Positions 1 through 8,361 of a stretch of DNA of 64,000 bases are shown in pieces (the stretch's first letter is position 1; every line of letters begins with the position of its first letter). Position numbers and translations under genes: made by a program. The notes beneath the pieces are model-generated. The model saw only the letters and a list, made by a program, of their open reading frames with translations. It searched no databases and was not told the DNA's origin. The DNA is from CAVVEQ01 sp963828855 (GTDB taxonomy: Bacteria; Chloroflexota; Anaerolineae; Anaerolineales; Anaerolineaceae): positions 1,280,169 through 1,344,168 of the forward strand of contig CAWHGB010000002.1 in assembly GCA_963828855.1 (NCBI GenBank), written 5' to 3'.

Positions 1-272
1 TCACGTATCCTCCACCGTGCATCCATACCAGAGCCGGGGTAGGCGCATTCATAGATTTTAGCCGGTAGAACCTGACCCTGATCTTTTCCTTGCTGGTCGT
101 CAGAGGGGATAAATCGGTTTTGAATTACGATATCTTCCGGTGGACGGGGTGCCGGGGTGAGGCTGGCCAATAATTTGGTAAGCCAGAGATTTTTATGGCT
201 GAATAGAAATGCAGGAGTTCGTTGGGCGACTGGTCGCAGGTCGGGATGTACTCGGGAATAATTATGTTTCAT
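1..272 (-). CDS. alpha/beta hydrolase (HSL/acetyl esterase type), partial, one frameshift
   Basis: This is the N-terminal part of an esterase-like alpha/beta hydrolase that runs off the left edge. On the minus strand an ATG at 272 opens a frame that reads RPPEDIVIQNRFIPSDD. The sequence then continues in a neighbouring frame with KIRVRFYRLK and PALVWMHGGGYV. HGGG is the oxyanion-hole motif of the hormone-sensitive-lipase family, and the layout (PPE, IPS, vRfYR, HGGG) is typical of that family. The two frames are joined by a one-base shift somewhere between about 85 and 125. The start lies 21 bp after the DUF3788 stop, so the two genes are probably cotranscribed. The nucleophile, acid and histidine lie outside the window, so activity cannot be judged. 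Confidence 0.7.
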   Translation of the reverse strand, partial: MKHNYSRVHPDLRPVAQRTPAFLFSHKNLWLTKLLASLTPAPRPPEDIVIQNRFIPSDDQQGKDQGQVLPAKIYECAYPGSGMDARWRIR

Positions 273-293
273 ATGTTGCGATTCTCTGTGGTT

Positions 294-737
294 TCATTTC
301 TTTGGTGGTTTCTTCTTAATCAGGATGAGTTGTTCGATCTCCTTTTCGTCCTGCATGCAGGTTTGCGGGTTTGCAACCCGGATATACATCCAGCAGCCAT
401 CATGGTACCTTGGTGAATTCTCTAAAGCATGCCGGACAACGAATCCAAAGGAGTCTATCCTTCCAAGCGCTTGATCCAATTCTGCTTTCCCCAGTATAAC
501 CAGGGCGGTGAAGGACCCGCGCTCAGGATACATCTCGCATAGCGGCCTCCCGCCAATACGGTGCTGAAGGTTCCAACCATACTTTTTTCCACCCGGATTG
601 AAGATGGGTTCGATATTATAGATTTCCACCAGGAATCGCCGCAGGGCGGTCCAAGCTTCCGAGAGGGGCTGCCCGATCGTTGCGAGCATCTCATCATCAC
701 TCGGTTGGCGGGTTTTGTCCATCATTCGTTCATGCAT
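294..737 (-). CDS. DUF3788 family protein
   Basis: A 147-residue soluble protein. The pattern of a conserved W, GGRPLCEMYPERGSFTALVILGK, and a basic C-terminus resembles the DUF3788 family, which has no known biochemical function. The frame is open to a TTG at 788. The ATG at 737 is preferred because GGGAGGAG lies just upstream, giving the start MHERMMDKTRQP. No signal peptide or membrane segment is visible. It is the second-to-last gene of the leftmost block of the island and is followed at 21 bp by the esterase gene. The family call rests on remembered pattern similarity. Confidence 0.6.
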   Translation of the reverse strand: MHERMMDKTRQPSDDEMLATIGQPLSEAWTALRRFLVEIYNIEPIFNPGGKKYGWNLQHRIGGRPLCEMYPERGSFTALVILGKAELDQALGRIDSFGFVVRHALENSPRYHDGCWMYIRVANPQTCMQDEKEIEQLILIKKKPPKK

Positions 738-844
738 GGCTCCTCCCATATAATTCTTTCCCACAAATTCGCTTTCAGGATGCAACAAAAGGTTTCACCC
801 GGTACGATCGACCTGCACTTTAATGCTGCAAGACGAGCAAAGAA

Positions 845-1453
845 TCAAATTGGCTGATCCTTAAGCTTCCACAATAAAATACCCTGCCACATACCGATTA
901 TGGCGCAAATTAAACAAACAAAACCTTCAAGCTCTGGGAATAAATAAACAAATATCGCCGGTATACCAGTAATTAAGTATAAAACCCCTAGCGTGCGGGG
1001 AAAAATTTGTGAAGTCCATAATGCTGAACCAGTCAGGACGAATGCCCATCCCAGGAAATGAAATCCGACCGAGGTAAAAGCTGTTGCGAGGGTGGTCCAG
1101 ATGATAAGAACGGTTGTTGAGTTTTCCAAATTCAAATCAGGGTGCAGGATATGGTAATGACGGTTCGAGGCCCGGATGAACGCAAGCGCTGCCATGCCCA
1201 ATGCTGAAAGAACGGCTGAAATGAGCGCAAGATCCATACGGCGAAATGCTTTTTTACCAATGATCTCGCGGATCGAATAGAACGCGATAACGATGCTGAC
1301 GGAAAGAATGGGTCCGTACAGAAAATCCGCGAGATCATAGGAAATCGCACCAAAACGATCCCGCAAATTCCCGGTTAAATAGATAAATTGTGGCACGACG
1401 AACGCCAAAGGTATTATAAAGAATCCAATTGCGCCCCACTTTTTTATCGCCAT
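845..1453 (-). CDS. six-TM membrane protein (DUF4386-like)
   Basis: A 202-residue integral membrane protein with about six hydrophobic segments (roughly residues 8-28, 42-62, 74-94, 112-140, 150-170, 175-195). The start ATG at 1453 (MAIKKWGAIG) has an AGGAG ribosome site ending about nine bases upstream. The in-frame upstream codons have no comparable site. Size and helix spacing resemble DUF4386-type proteins, but no diagnostic motif is visible and no substrate can be inferred. It stands alone between an AT-rich upstream region and the DUF3788 gene. Confidence 0.65.
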   Translation of the reverse strand: MAIKKWGAIGFFIIPLAFVVPQFIYLTGNLRDRFGAISYDLADFLYGPILSVSIVIAFYSIREIIGKKAFRRMDLALISAVLSALGMAALAFIRASNRHYHILHPDLNLENSTTVLIIWTTLATAFTSVGFHFLGWAFVLTGSALWTSQIFPRTLGVLYLITGIPAIFVYLFPELEGFVCLICAIIGMWQGILLWKLKDQPI

Positions 1454-1564
1454 TAAAATTTTCTCCTTTCTTATTATTGCGCGATTAACGATCACTCAAT
1501 AATATTAAAGGTTGATCGATCATTTTCCCAAAGAATTTTATTTTCTTCCTAATTTAACGTGAAA

Positions 1565-1590
1565 CCGAAAAATACGACTGGATTTTTCGG
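1565..1590. terminator. hairpin with A/T arms
   Basis: A perfect 9-bp inverted repeat (CCGAAAAAT / ATTTTTCGG) with an 8-nt loop lies 24 bp past the stop of the minus-strand gene ending at 1614. The T-run is inside the stem arm, so it could act as a bidirectional intrinsic terminator. Confidence 0.45.
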
Positions 1591-1613
1591 CCAGCCGCCG
1601 AACGTTTATCTGG

Positions 1614-2561
1614 CTATCCTTCAGCGATTATTACATCGCGCCAAAGACCCTCATGCCGAACCCAGCGCTCACGCCAAACTCTGGCAGCCTCCACTGGCAG
1701 CAGCAACTTATAGTCGACCTTTTGCTCCTCTCGCTTCAATTCAATGGTTAATTCGCTCCATGCGTCGAAGTCCTGACCCCGGATCTCCGAAATGCAAGCC
1801 CGGCGGAGGTAAGCGACGATCCAGCCCTGCTTCACCCCCACTTCCTCCTGGAGAATTACCATAAAGTTCTTGGTGAGCAGGATGAGTGTGTCCGCGGTGA
1901 TTTGCTTGCGGAAAAATAATAACCTGCGTTTCCAGGTGCTGGCCTGGAAAACAAGCTCCTCCAGGTTCTCGCCGGGCAGCATCCCATGGATCCTCAAGCC
2001 ATTTGTAAATTTCAGCGGTAACCCGTCGATCTGTTCTTGCAGGGATGGAGAACTCGCGAATCCTTCTTCTGGCGAAGGAGGTGCAACATCTTGGGTTTTC
2101 AATAAATTGCGTAAGAAAGGCGCGAAAAGGTCCCAATAAACCGCATTGAATTCCACACCAAGACGAACGGGGGAGTCCTGGCCTTTTGCAGCAATTTCCA
2201 GGAACCCATAAAGCAGGATCAAGTCAGCCTTCAGGTAAATCAGATCGGGGCTGCTGAGACGCGTGACCTGTGGCTCCTCTCCCGGCCAAATCGAGGCAAG
2301 TAGATGGATCACATCTGATTTGGTGAAAATCAAAGCCTGTTTCGGGACGTAGCACCAGCCGCGTTGGATCTGCTGGGGGAAGAAGATGATTTTCCGAATG
2401 TCTTCGGTTGTCGAAAAGTTTTTTACCACCGGCGATTGCAGCTCGGAGGGTAAATCGGAAATAATATTTAATATGGATGGATGCCGGTCAAATCCACGTG
2501 CCAGAATTTCTCGCTTCAACAGGGATAGTCGTTTAGCCAAATCTCCACCTGCTGTGGTCAT
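1614..2561 (-). CDS. hypothetical protein, 315 aa
   Basis: I do not recognise this protein. It appears soluble, with mixed charge and no signal peptide. Features include an N-terminal helical stretch (KRLSLLKREILARGFD), WPGEEPQVTRL, a segment SPVRLGVEFNAVYWDL near the middle, and a C-terminal half rich in beta-type hydrophobic residues ending RHEGLWRDVIIAEG. The start ATG at 2561 (MTTAGGDLAK) follows a GGGTGA-type ribosome site. A longer TTG start at 2606 is possible. It begins 62 bp after the stop of the upstream 136-aa gene and was probably transcribed with it. Confidence 0.6.
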   Translation of the reverse strand: MTTAGGDLAKRLSLLKREILARGFDRHPSILNIISDLPSELQSPVVKNFSTTEDIRKIIFFPQQIQRGWCYVPKQALIFTKSDVIHLLASIWPGEEPQVTRLSSPDLIYLKADLILLYGFLEIAAKGQDSPVRLGVEFNAVYWDLFAPFLRNLLKTQDVAPPSPEEGFASSPSLQEQIDGLPLKFTNGLRIHGMLPGENLEELVFQASTWKRRLLFFRKQITADTLILLTKNFMVILQEEVGVKQGWIVAYLRRACISEIRGQDFDAWSELTIELKREEQKVDYKLLLPVEAARVWRERWVRHEGLWRDVIIAEG

Positions 2562-2623
2562 GAGGCGATCACCCTTTCTTCGGGAATCCCTGGTAAGTGG
2601 TGTCAAAATAAAATTCTCTGACG

Positions 2624-3034
2624 CTAGAAATATTCTTCCAGGAAAGCCGCGGTCTCATCCGAGATACCAACGATTTTATCCGTTGCCTGCCGATAGAGTT
2701 TGGAATTCAGCTCGGTTTGGGGTTGCCCGTCCTTCCAGTTGGTGAAGGGTTTGAGTTCGTGCCGTCCCAGAGGCCGTTTAGCTATCGCAGTCGGTTTGAC
2801 GGTAACACTCACCCGCGGTGTTTGCCGGGCTACATCCGGTTTTTTAGTAATCCCTGCAGAGTAAGTTACAATGCCGAGCGCGACGAGACCTCGCCCCTCC
2901 TCGTTCTCACTTGCGAACACGAAAATCTTGTCACCTTCGGTGATCTGCTTGCCGCCATACATTGTCTTTTGAGCAACGAATGCAAACGAATTCGCTTCCG
3001 GATCACGAACTTCCGCTTTAATAGCGAATGCCAT
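2624..3034 (-). CDS. hypothetical protein, possibly PUA/EVE-like fold
   Basis: A 136-residue soluble protein starting MAFAIKAEVRDPEANS. The ATG at 3034 has AGGAG directly upstream, while the frame extends to 3067 without one. The middle (GDKIFVFASENEEGRGLVALG) has the look of the barrel strands of PUA/EVE-like domains, but this is a weak guess without a diagnostic motif. Its promoter region is the terminator-promoter part of DUF35-tail repeat R1 (minus-strand TATAAT at 3088-3083), so the repeat appears to supply its expression signals. Confidence 0.5.
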   Translation of the reverse strand: MAFAIKAEVRDPEANSFAFVAQKTMYGGKQITEGDKIFVFASENEEGRGLVALGIVTYSAGITKKPDVARQTPRVSVTVKPTAIAKRPLGRHELKPFTNWKDGQPQTELNSKLYRQATDKIVGISDETAAFLEEYF

Positions 3035-3078
3035 TCTCTTCTCCTCTTGCACCTTTCTGTTTCGCATACCTAAAACCG

Positions 3079-3215
3079 ATTAATTATAACGATTCTTGTG
3101 GAATAATAAAAAACGCCTTCGATCAATTGAAGGCGTTTCACATTTTAAAACTAACCTCTATTCTGCATCACAGGTCGGAATTTGTACCCGTAAACCAGCA
3201 ACCCAAACTGGGGAG
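3079..3215 (-). repeat. DUF35-tail repeat R1 (relic of DUF35 gene 3' end plus terminator)
   Basis: On the minus strand, positions 3215 to about 3160 read as the last codons of the DUF35 gene at 15.6 kb (LVYGYKFRPVM region; here tacgggtacaaattccg, then cctgtgatgcag). The stop and then a terminator follow (stem AACGCCTTC / GAAGGCGTT, 3112-3137, with a T-run). A TATAAT box at 3088-3083 precedes the 136-aa gene. This is the shortest and most distal of five copies. It is not a functional gene fragment. Confidence 0.75.
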
Positions 3216-3237
3216 CCAGATATGAAAGGTTTACATA

Positions 3238-3274
3238 CCGGTTCAGCAATGGCGTTCCACCACTGCTGAACCGG
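3238..3274. repeat. 11-bp perfect inverted repeat
   Basis: CCGGTTCAGCA and TGCTGAACCGG are perfectly inverted around a 15-nt loop, 55 bp downstream of the katG stop. It could end katG transcription, but there is no clear T-run on the minus strand. Confidence 0.45.
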
Positions 3275-3328
3275 AATTAAGCGAAGTTATAATCTGCCGA
3301 CCAGTCAGATCGTTTTGTAACGTTTCCC

Positions 3329-5518
3329 TTATTGTCCAGCAAGGTCGAAACGGTCCAGGTTCATGACCTTATTCCACGCTGCGATGAAGTCATGGATGAA
3401 TTTCTCCTGCGAATCCATGCAGCCATATACTTCGGCCAGGGCGCGAAGCTGGGAGTTCGACCCAAAGATGAGGTCAACCCGGGTGGCGGTCCATTTAACC
3501 GCACCGCTGGCACGATCATGACCTTCAAACAGTTCGCGCTCTTCCGAAGTCGCCTTCCACACCGTACTCATATCCAATAGGTTGATAAAGAAATCATTGG
3601 TCAGCGCTTCTGGTTTTTTTGTGAAGACGCCGTGTTTGGTTCCGCCAAAGTTGGTATTCAGAACGCGCATCCCCCCGATCAGAACCGTCATCTCGGGTGC
3701 GGTCAGGGTCAGTAATTGCGCTCTGTCCAACAACAACTCTTCGGCTGGTACGGTATAGCGGGTCTTCTGGTAGTTGCGGAAACCATCCGCCTTCGGTTCG
3801 AGAAAACCGAAGGAAACCACATCCGTTTGCTCCTTTGATGCGTCCATGCGTCCAGGCGTGAAGGGAACAGTCACGTCGAAACCGGCGGTCTTTGCCGCCT
3901 TCTCCACCCCTGCACAGCCTGCCAGGACGATTAGATCGGCCAGCGATATTTTCTTGCCGCCGGTTTGTTCTTTGTTGAACCCGCTCTGTATGCCCTCCAG
4001 GACTTTTAGCACCTTCGCCAGCTTTTCCGGCTGGTTCACTTCCCAATCCTTCTGGGGCGCAAGGCGGATGCGGGCGCCATTGGCACCTCCGCGCATATCG
4101 GAGCCGCGAAACGTGGATGCTGCAGCCCAGGCGGTGGTAACAAGTTCCGAGATAGTCAGACCGGAATCAAGGGCTCTCTTCTTAAGTGACGCAATATCTT
4201 TTTCATCGATCAATTTATGATCTACTGCCGGGATGGGGTCCTGCCAGACCAATTCTTCGGCAGGCACTTCGGGGCCAAGATAGCGTACGCGCGGACCCAT
4301 ATCGCGATGGGTCAGCTTGAACCATGCCCGGGCGAACGCGTCGGCAAACTGATCCGGGTTCTCATAGAAGCGTCTGGAGATCTTTTCATATTCGGGATCA
4401 AAACGCAGAGCCAGGTCTGTGGTCAGCATGGCTGGTGTGCGGCGCTTTGACGGGTCGTGGGGGTCCGGTACCGAATTGGCACCTGCACCACCCTTAGGGA
4501 TCCATTGAAACGCCCCGGCTGGGCTCTTGGTCAATTCCCAATCGTAGCCGAACAGGTTCCAAAAGAAGTTGCTGCTCCACTTCGTTGGCGTCGAGGTCCA
4601 AATTACTTCCGGGCCACCACCGATGGTGTCGTCACCCTTGCCGGATCCAAATTTGCTCTTCCAGCCAAGGCCTTGTTCCTCAATCCCGGCGGACTCGGGT
4701 TCAGGGCCGACAAGTGCCGGATCACCTGCTCCATGGGTTTTTCCAAAAGTATGCCCTCCGGCGATCAGAGCAACGGTTTCCTCGTCGTTCATCGCCATGC
4801 GGGCAAATGTCTCGCGGATATCCTTGGCCGCAAGGAGCGGATCCGGATTGCCATTGGGACCTTCCGGGTTGACATAGATCAAACCCATCTGCACGGCAGC
4901 AAGGGGATTTTCGAGATCCCGTTTTCCAGAGTAGCGCTTGTCTTCCAGCCACTTACCCTCGGAACCCCAGTAGACGTCCATTTCTGGTTCCCAGATATCT
5001 TCGCGCCCTCCGCCGAAACCGAAGGTTTTAAATCCCATCGATTCCAGGGCAACGTTACCGGTAAGGATCATAAGGTCAGCCCAGGAGATCTTCCGGCCGT
5101 ATTTTTTCTTGATCGGCCAGAGCAATCGGCGTGCCTTGTCAAGATTTACGTTATCCGGCCAGCTGTTGAGGGGCGCAAACCGCTGGCTCCCGCGCCCTCC
5201 GCCGCCACGGCCATCGCCGGTGCGGTAGGTGCCAGCGCTATGCCACGCCATGCGGATAAACAGGGGGCCGTAGTGACCAAAGTCCGCCGGCCACCAGTCC
5301 TGAGAATCGGTCATCAGCGCGGCGATATCCTTCTTAACAGCTGCCAGGTCCAGGCTCTTGAACTCTTCTGCGTAGTTAAAATCCCCGCCCATCGGATTGG
5401 ACTTTGACGAATGCTGGTGTAAAATCTCAAGCCGTAATCGGTTCGGCCACCAATCCTGGATGGTCGTACCGCCTCCGGCATGTGGATTGTTCATGCGGTT
5501 CTTGCTTTCTTCGCTCAT
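3329..5518 (-). CDS. katG: catalase-peroxidase
   Basis: A bifunctional haem catalase-peroxidase that removes hydrogen peroxide. It has 729 residues, the usual family length, with the two-domain duplicated layout. Distal-pocket residues are visible in RMAWHSAGTYR (Arg89, Trp92, His93), the cross-linked Tyr in MGLIYVNPEGPNG, and the proximal histidine in AGGHTFGKTHGAG. The start at 5518 (MSEESKNRM) has AAAGGAG upstream. The longer open frame to 5581 has no such site. No signal peptide is seen, so it is cytoplasmic. A Fur/PerR-family regulator lies just upstream in the same direction, which suggests peroxide control. A TTGACA at about 5610 on the minus strand may be the promoter. It is large compared with other genes of the island. 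Confidence 0.96.
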   Translation of the reverse strand: MSEESKNRMNNPHAGGGTTIQDWWPNRLRLEILHQHSSKSNPMGGDFNYAEEFKSLDLAAVKKDIAALMTDSQDWWPADFGHYGPLFIRMAWHSAGTYRTGDGRGGGGRGSQRFAPLNSWPDNVNLDKARRLLWPIKKKYGRKISWADLMILTGNVALESMGFKTFGFGGGREDIWEPEMDVYWGSEGKWLEDKRYSGKRDLENPLAAVQMGLIYVNPEGPNGNPDPLLAAKDIRETFARMAMNDEETVALIAGGHTFGKTHGAGDPALVGPEPESAGIEEQGLGWKSKFGSGKGDDTIGGGPEVIWTSTPTKWSSNFFWNLFGYDWELTKSPAGAFQWIPKGGAGANSVPDPHDPSKRRTPAMLTTDLALRFDPEYEKISRRFYENPDQFADAFARAWFKLTHRDMGPRVRYLGPEVPAEELVWQDPIPAVDHKLIDEKDIASLKKRALDSGLTISELVTTAWAAASTFRGSDMRGGANGARIRLAPQKDWEVNQPEKLAKVLKVLEGIQSGFNKEQTGGKKISLADLIVLAGCAGVEKAAKTAGFDVTVPFTPGRMDASKEQTDVVSFGFLEPKADGFRNYQKTRYTVPAEELLLDRAQLLTLTAPEMTVLIGGMRVLNTNFGGTKHGVFTKKPEALTNDFFINLLDMSTVWKATSEERELFEGHDRASGAVKWTATRVDLIFGSNSQLRALAEVYGCMDSQEKFIHDFIAAWNKVMNLDRFDLAGQ

Positions 5519-5710
5519 CGTATTTGCTCCTTTCGAGGTTTGAGTTTTTTTGTTAATTAGCTTTGAACGGTTAGTTGTCACGGTTAAATAATTTGTCCAA
5601 TGATTGTCGTCTTGTCAAAATAATGGAAAAGGTGCTCTTTATTCGGTATGATTACCTCCTTTAAGAAAGTGTTTCTAAAAATGATCTTTCAATATTTAAT
5701 AAAAAGTATC

Positions 5711-6151
5711 CTAATCAATTTCGTTCCTGCAATCCGGGCACAGCCCATAGAAAGCGATTTGCGAATGGAGGATCTTATAGCCCGATACCTGTTCCATTTT
5801 CCTGATCACTCCGGGGTCAAGCGACAGCTCTCCATCGACGATCCGGTTGCACCTGGAACAGATGAGGTGGGGATGGGGCTCAGGGCGGTTGCCGTCGTAG
5901 TGGCTGTCATCCCGCAAGTCGATCTCCAGTACCTGACCCATTTCCTTGAGCAATGCCAGGGTCTTGTAGACCGTGGCGTGGCTCATGGTCGGGAACTGGC
6001 TTTTGATCCTGGCATACAGCTGGCCCGCGCTCGGGTGCCCTTCGCTGGACGCGATCATCCGCACCAGTTCAACCCGCTGAGGGGTCAGCCGGAAATCGCG
6101 CTCTTTCAGCGCGGCAATAAGTTCATCAAAACGGACTTGAGGATCAATCAT
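5711..6151 (-). CDS. perR: PerR-type Fur family transcriptional regulator
   Basis: A 146-residue metal-dependent repressor. The N-terminal winged helix includes RLTPQRVELVRMI and SHATVYKTL. The C-terminal dimer domain has HPHLIC, CSRC (Cys98, Cys101) and CPDC (Cys138, Cys141) for the structural zinc. The regulatory-site ligands match PerR: His39, His93, His95 and an Asp at 106, where Fur proteins usually have Glu. PerR proteins sense peroxide by iron-catalysed histidine oxidation and derepress catalase genes. Here katG follows in the same direction. The start ATG at 6151 lacks a strong ribosome site. A 22-bp perfect palindrome covers its promoter, implying autoregulation. Confidence 0.9.
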   Translation of the reverse strand: MIDPQVRFDELIAALKERDFRLTPQRVELVRMIASSEGHPSAGQLYARIKSQFPTMSHATVYKTLALLKEMGQVLEIDLRDDSHYDGNRPEPHPHLICSRCNRIVDGELSLDPGVIRKMEQVSGYKILHSQIAFYGLCPDCRNEID

Positions 6152-6176
6152 GAATTAGCATCAATAACTTTTCTTT

Positions 6177-6202
6177 ATAAATAATAATTATTATTTATTA
6201 TA
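6177..6202 (-). promoter_or_regulatory. Per-box-like operator over the perR -10
   Basis: Positions 6177-6198 form a perfect 22-bp AT palindrome (arms ATAAATAATAA / TTATTATTTAT) close to the known Per/Fur box pattern. A minus-strand TATAAT (6202-6197) overlaps its edge, so binding would block polymerase. It lies 26 bp before the perR ATG. Confidence 0.7.
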
Positions 6203-6425
6203 CACGAAATTACTTATTTTGAAAGTATGAATTACGGCAGTAATCAGTTCCCTTAAATACAACTCGGTTCGTGCGACAGGCAAGCGAGTTTCGATCTAAG
6301 TGTATGGTTCAACGACATCGACGGGAATGACGAGACTCTTCCTATTTTACGCACCACTTTGGAAAATCACTACCACTGGGAGTGGCGTAGCCGCTAACCG
6401 CCAAGAGCCGATGTTGAGCTGCCTT

Positions 6426-6821
6426 TTAATAATTGATGATCGCCCGTCCAAATTGAATAAATAACACAATACCAACAAGTGACAATGGGATTGATGTATA
6501 AAAACCCACCCCCAAGCCGCGTGCAGTTTTGTTTTCTCGCAGATACCCTATTGTATGTATGACGCCCTGAAAGATGCCTATGAGAGCTGTAGTGAATAGA
6601 CCGAGATATAAACCGATAGGGAGACCAATGACCAACAAAGCCAGGGTTACCAGATTGACAGTTGAGATGATACTGGCGCCAAAAAGGTATTTGTTTTTAG
6701 TCATATTGAAATGTCCAGTTTGGATTTCCATGACGTTGCAGGAGATTTCTTCAAAGATGTGCAAGGCGACCAGCCAGACAAAGACAATATAAGACAAAAT
6801 AAGGGTTGTATCTGGAGACAT
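6426..6821 (-). CDS. HXXEE domain membrane protein
   Basis: A 131-residue membrane protein with about four hydrophobic helices. The N-terminal helix carries ALHIFEEI, the His-x-x-Glu-Glu signature that names the HXXEE family, and a second conserved-looking His sits in QGVIHTIGYL. The family is uncharacterised; the H and E residues suggest metal or lipid chemistry in the membrane, which is inference. The ATG at 6821 is preceded by GAGGAAG. The gene lies between repeat R2 and the perR control region. The 224 bp between its stop and the Per-box hold no recognisable gene. Confidence 0.7.
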   Translation of the reverse strand: MSPDTTLILSYIVFVWLVALHIFEEISCNVMEIQTGHFNMTKNKYLFGASIISTVNLVTLALLVIGLPIGLYLGLFTTALIGIFQGVIHTIGYLRENKTARGLGVGFYTSIPLSLVGIVLFIQFGRAIINY

Positions 6822-6931
6822 GTTTTCTTCCTCAGAAATCTTTTTCGGGTTTAATTATAAGTACACCTTCACTCGGTATACCACCAATTAATACGAATAC
6901 GGAATTACTCTTCGCAGAAATTTTGCCACAA

Positions 6932-7190
6932 ATAATAAAAGCGCAATCCATAATTGGAAAGCTTTTTATCATGATCAAGTATTTATCCTTGCATCACTGG
7001 TCTGAACTTACACCCCTAACCTGCACTCCCTGGCACTTGCTGCCAGGGCAAGTATGCATGCCGGTGCAATTGTCGGTTGCCCTGGCGCCCTGGTTTACCG
7101 GAATCAGTGGGAGGGCACCCACATACCAGCATCTCCACCTTCTTGCTGCCCGGGACTGTCAGTTGCGCGGTTACTGCGAGGTGTCATCGG
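6932..7190 (-). repeat. DUF35-tail repeat R2, interrupted copy
   Basis: A copy of the DUF35 gene 3' end split in two. Minus-strand positions 7175 to about 7127 match the part encoding the EQKVEIGMPVE region (aaccgcgca, then aagaaggtggagat). Positions 7015 to 6983 match the last codons and stop (gggtgtaagttcag, ccagtgatgcaaggataa). About 110 bp are inserted between them. That insert includes 7019-7040, a 22-nt sequence also present at 60813-60834. A degenerate terminator stem follows at about 6932-6968. The copy cannot encode protein. Confidence 0.65.
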
Positions 7191-7218
7191 CTGGAACCTG
7201 TGTTACGCAAGGACTCAG

Positions 7219-8112
7219 CTAAACAATTTTTTTCATTGCTTCAAAAGTGACATTGGCGTACTCCAAAAAATTAAATCCTTCGACATCTCGCATCAACCCT
7301 TCATTTTGCATTCCCTGCTGCAAAAGACCCCACATGGCAGTGAAAAACATCACCATGAACTTCATGCCTTGCAACCGTGTCCAGTTCTCTTTCTTCACAT
7401 CGCCAAAGTAACACTCAAGCATATATTCTTGAAGCGCTCGCGGCAAGCTGTCTGGCGAATCGTATGCATATGTTAGCGTAGCCAGATCGTAATAAATGTC
7501 ACCTGCCCCGGAAAATTCCCAATCGATAAACCGGATTTTCCCATCGTCAAGCACATTCACACAGAATAGATCATTGTGACAAAACCCTCGCCAGGGAGAT
7601 GTGTCACGGGCTTGTTCCTGCTCGATTTTTTGCATCTTTTCAAGCAGCTTGTCAAAGCCCTGGGGGAATGGAACCCGCATAGACCGGGCTTGTTCGGCAT
7701 ATCTTTCTACGCAGCGGAATGGGGAAAAGGTGGCTTTGGGTAACGGTAATTTGTGGAGACGCTTCACCGTCTTCACGATGCGCTGAATATTTTCAGGTTT
7801 ACGATATTCTTCCAGAGTCAAATGGTGGCCGTTGATAAAACCTGTCACCAGATGCCCTTCAGGAAGCAAAGAGTACTCGACTTGTGCCCCGATCCCTGCC
7901 TTTGATACGGCTGATAGTACTTCAAATTCATATTCGCGATTGATCCCCAGTTGAACTGTGTTCTGCCCGCTTATCCGCAATACAAATCGATCCCCATTGA
8001 CTGTCACCAAATAATTCGTATTGTTCAGGCCTGCTAAAGGTTCAACCTGTAAATTGTCCGCGTCTTTCCAGGCAGGGATCCGCTTAATGATTTCATCAAC
8101 TTTCGATTGCAT
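7219..8112 (-). CDS. choline/ethanolamine kinase-like phosphotransferase
   Basis: A 297-residue kinase of the protein-kinase-like APH/choline kinase superfamily. The N-lobe shows LAGLNNTNYLVTVNGDRFVLRI, and the catalytic loop is FCHNDLFCVNVL (Brenner motif H-N-D, then N). The metal-binding motif is IRFIDWEFSGAGDIYYDLA. The DWE form and the LNNTNY start resemble choline kinase and LicA-type proteins more than antibiotic kinases, so a small amino-alcohol substrate is plausible but unproven. It is cytoplasmic and of usual length. The ATG at 8112 lies 40 bp downstream of core element S1, and the gene is followed by repeat R2. Confidence 0.8.
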   Translation of the reverse strand: MQSKVDEIIKRIPAWKDADNLQVEPLAGLNNTNYLVTVNGDRFVLRISGQNTVQLGINREYEFEVLSAVSKAGIGAQVEYSLLPEGHLVTGFINGHHLTLEEYRKPENIQRIVKTVKRLHKLPLPKATFSPFRCVERYAEQARSMRVPFPQGFDKLLEKMQKIEQEQARDTSPWRGFCHNDLFCVNVLDDGKIRFIDWEFSGAGDIYYDLATLTYAYDSPDSLPRALQEYMLECYFGDVKKENWTRLQGMKFMVMFFTAMWGLLQQGMQNEGLMRDVEGFNFLEYANVTFEAMKKIV

Positions 8113-8152
8113 TTCTTTTCACTCTATATCGTTTTCAATTTGATTCCTGGCA

Positions 8153-8216
8153 GCCCAACGGCAGGCATTACCGTCGAGTGGGCGGACGTGGATTCTGTTT
8201 GGGAGCAGAAAAAACT
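8153..8216 (-). repeat. core element S1 (GTTRRRY-type) plus 5' extension
   Basis: Read on the minus strand, it has GCCCAC, an 11-nt gap to TAAT, seven bases, and GTTGGGC (8159-8153), 40 bp before the kinase ATG. The outer arms GCCCAC and GT(T)GGGC are inverted. A further 26 identical bases at 8183-8208 recur at S3 (11932-11957). The 145 bp between this element and the GNAT stop are GC-rich and contain no gene. Confidence 0.6.
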
Positions 8217-8361
8217 CGAAGCCGCGCTTCACGAAATACTCGAAAAAACCGCAGATCCGGTGAGCGAGCCTCCAGCAAGCGTGGCTCAGCCAAAGCGCGT
8301 TGGCGCCTGGCATCCCACGGGTCCGGTGCACGCTTCATCAGGGTGGCGTTACTCTTCACTA

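Noticed and set aside
3028..3225. Plus-strand ORF of 65 aa over repeat R1
   Set aside because: It crosses the terminator and relic tail and has no ribosome site; it is a by-product of the repeat.
6389..6425. GCTCAAC ... GTTAGCG segment after the HXXEE stop as another core site
   Set aside because: It does not align with S1-S5, and the next start codon is over 200 bp away.
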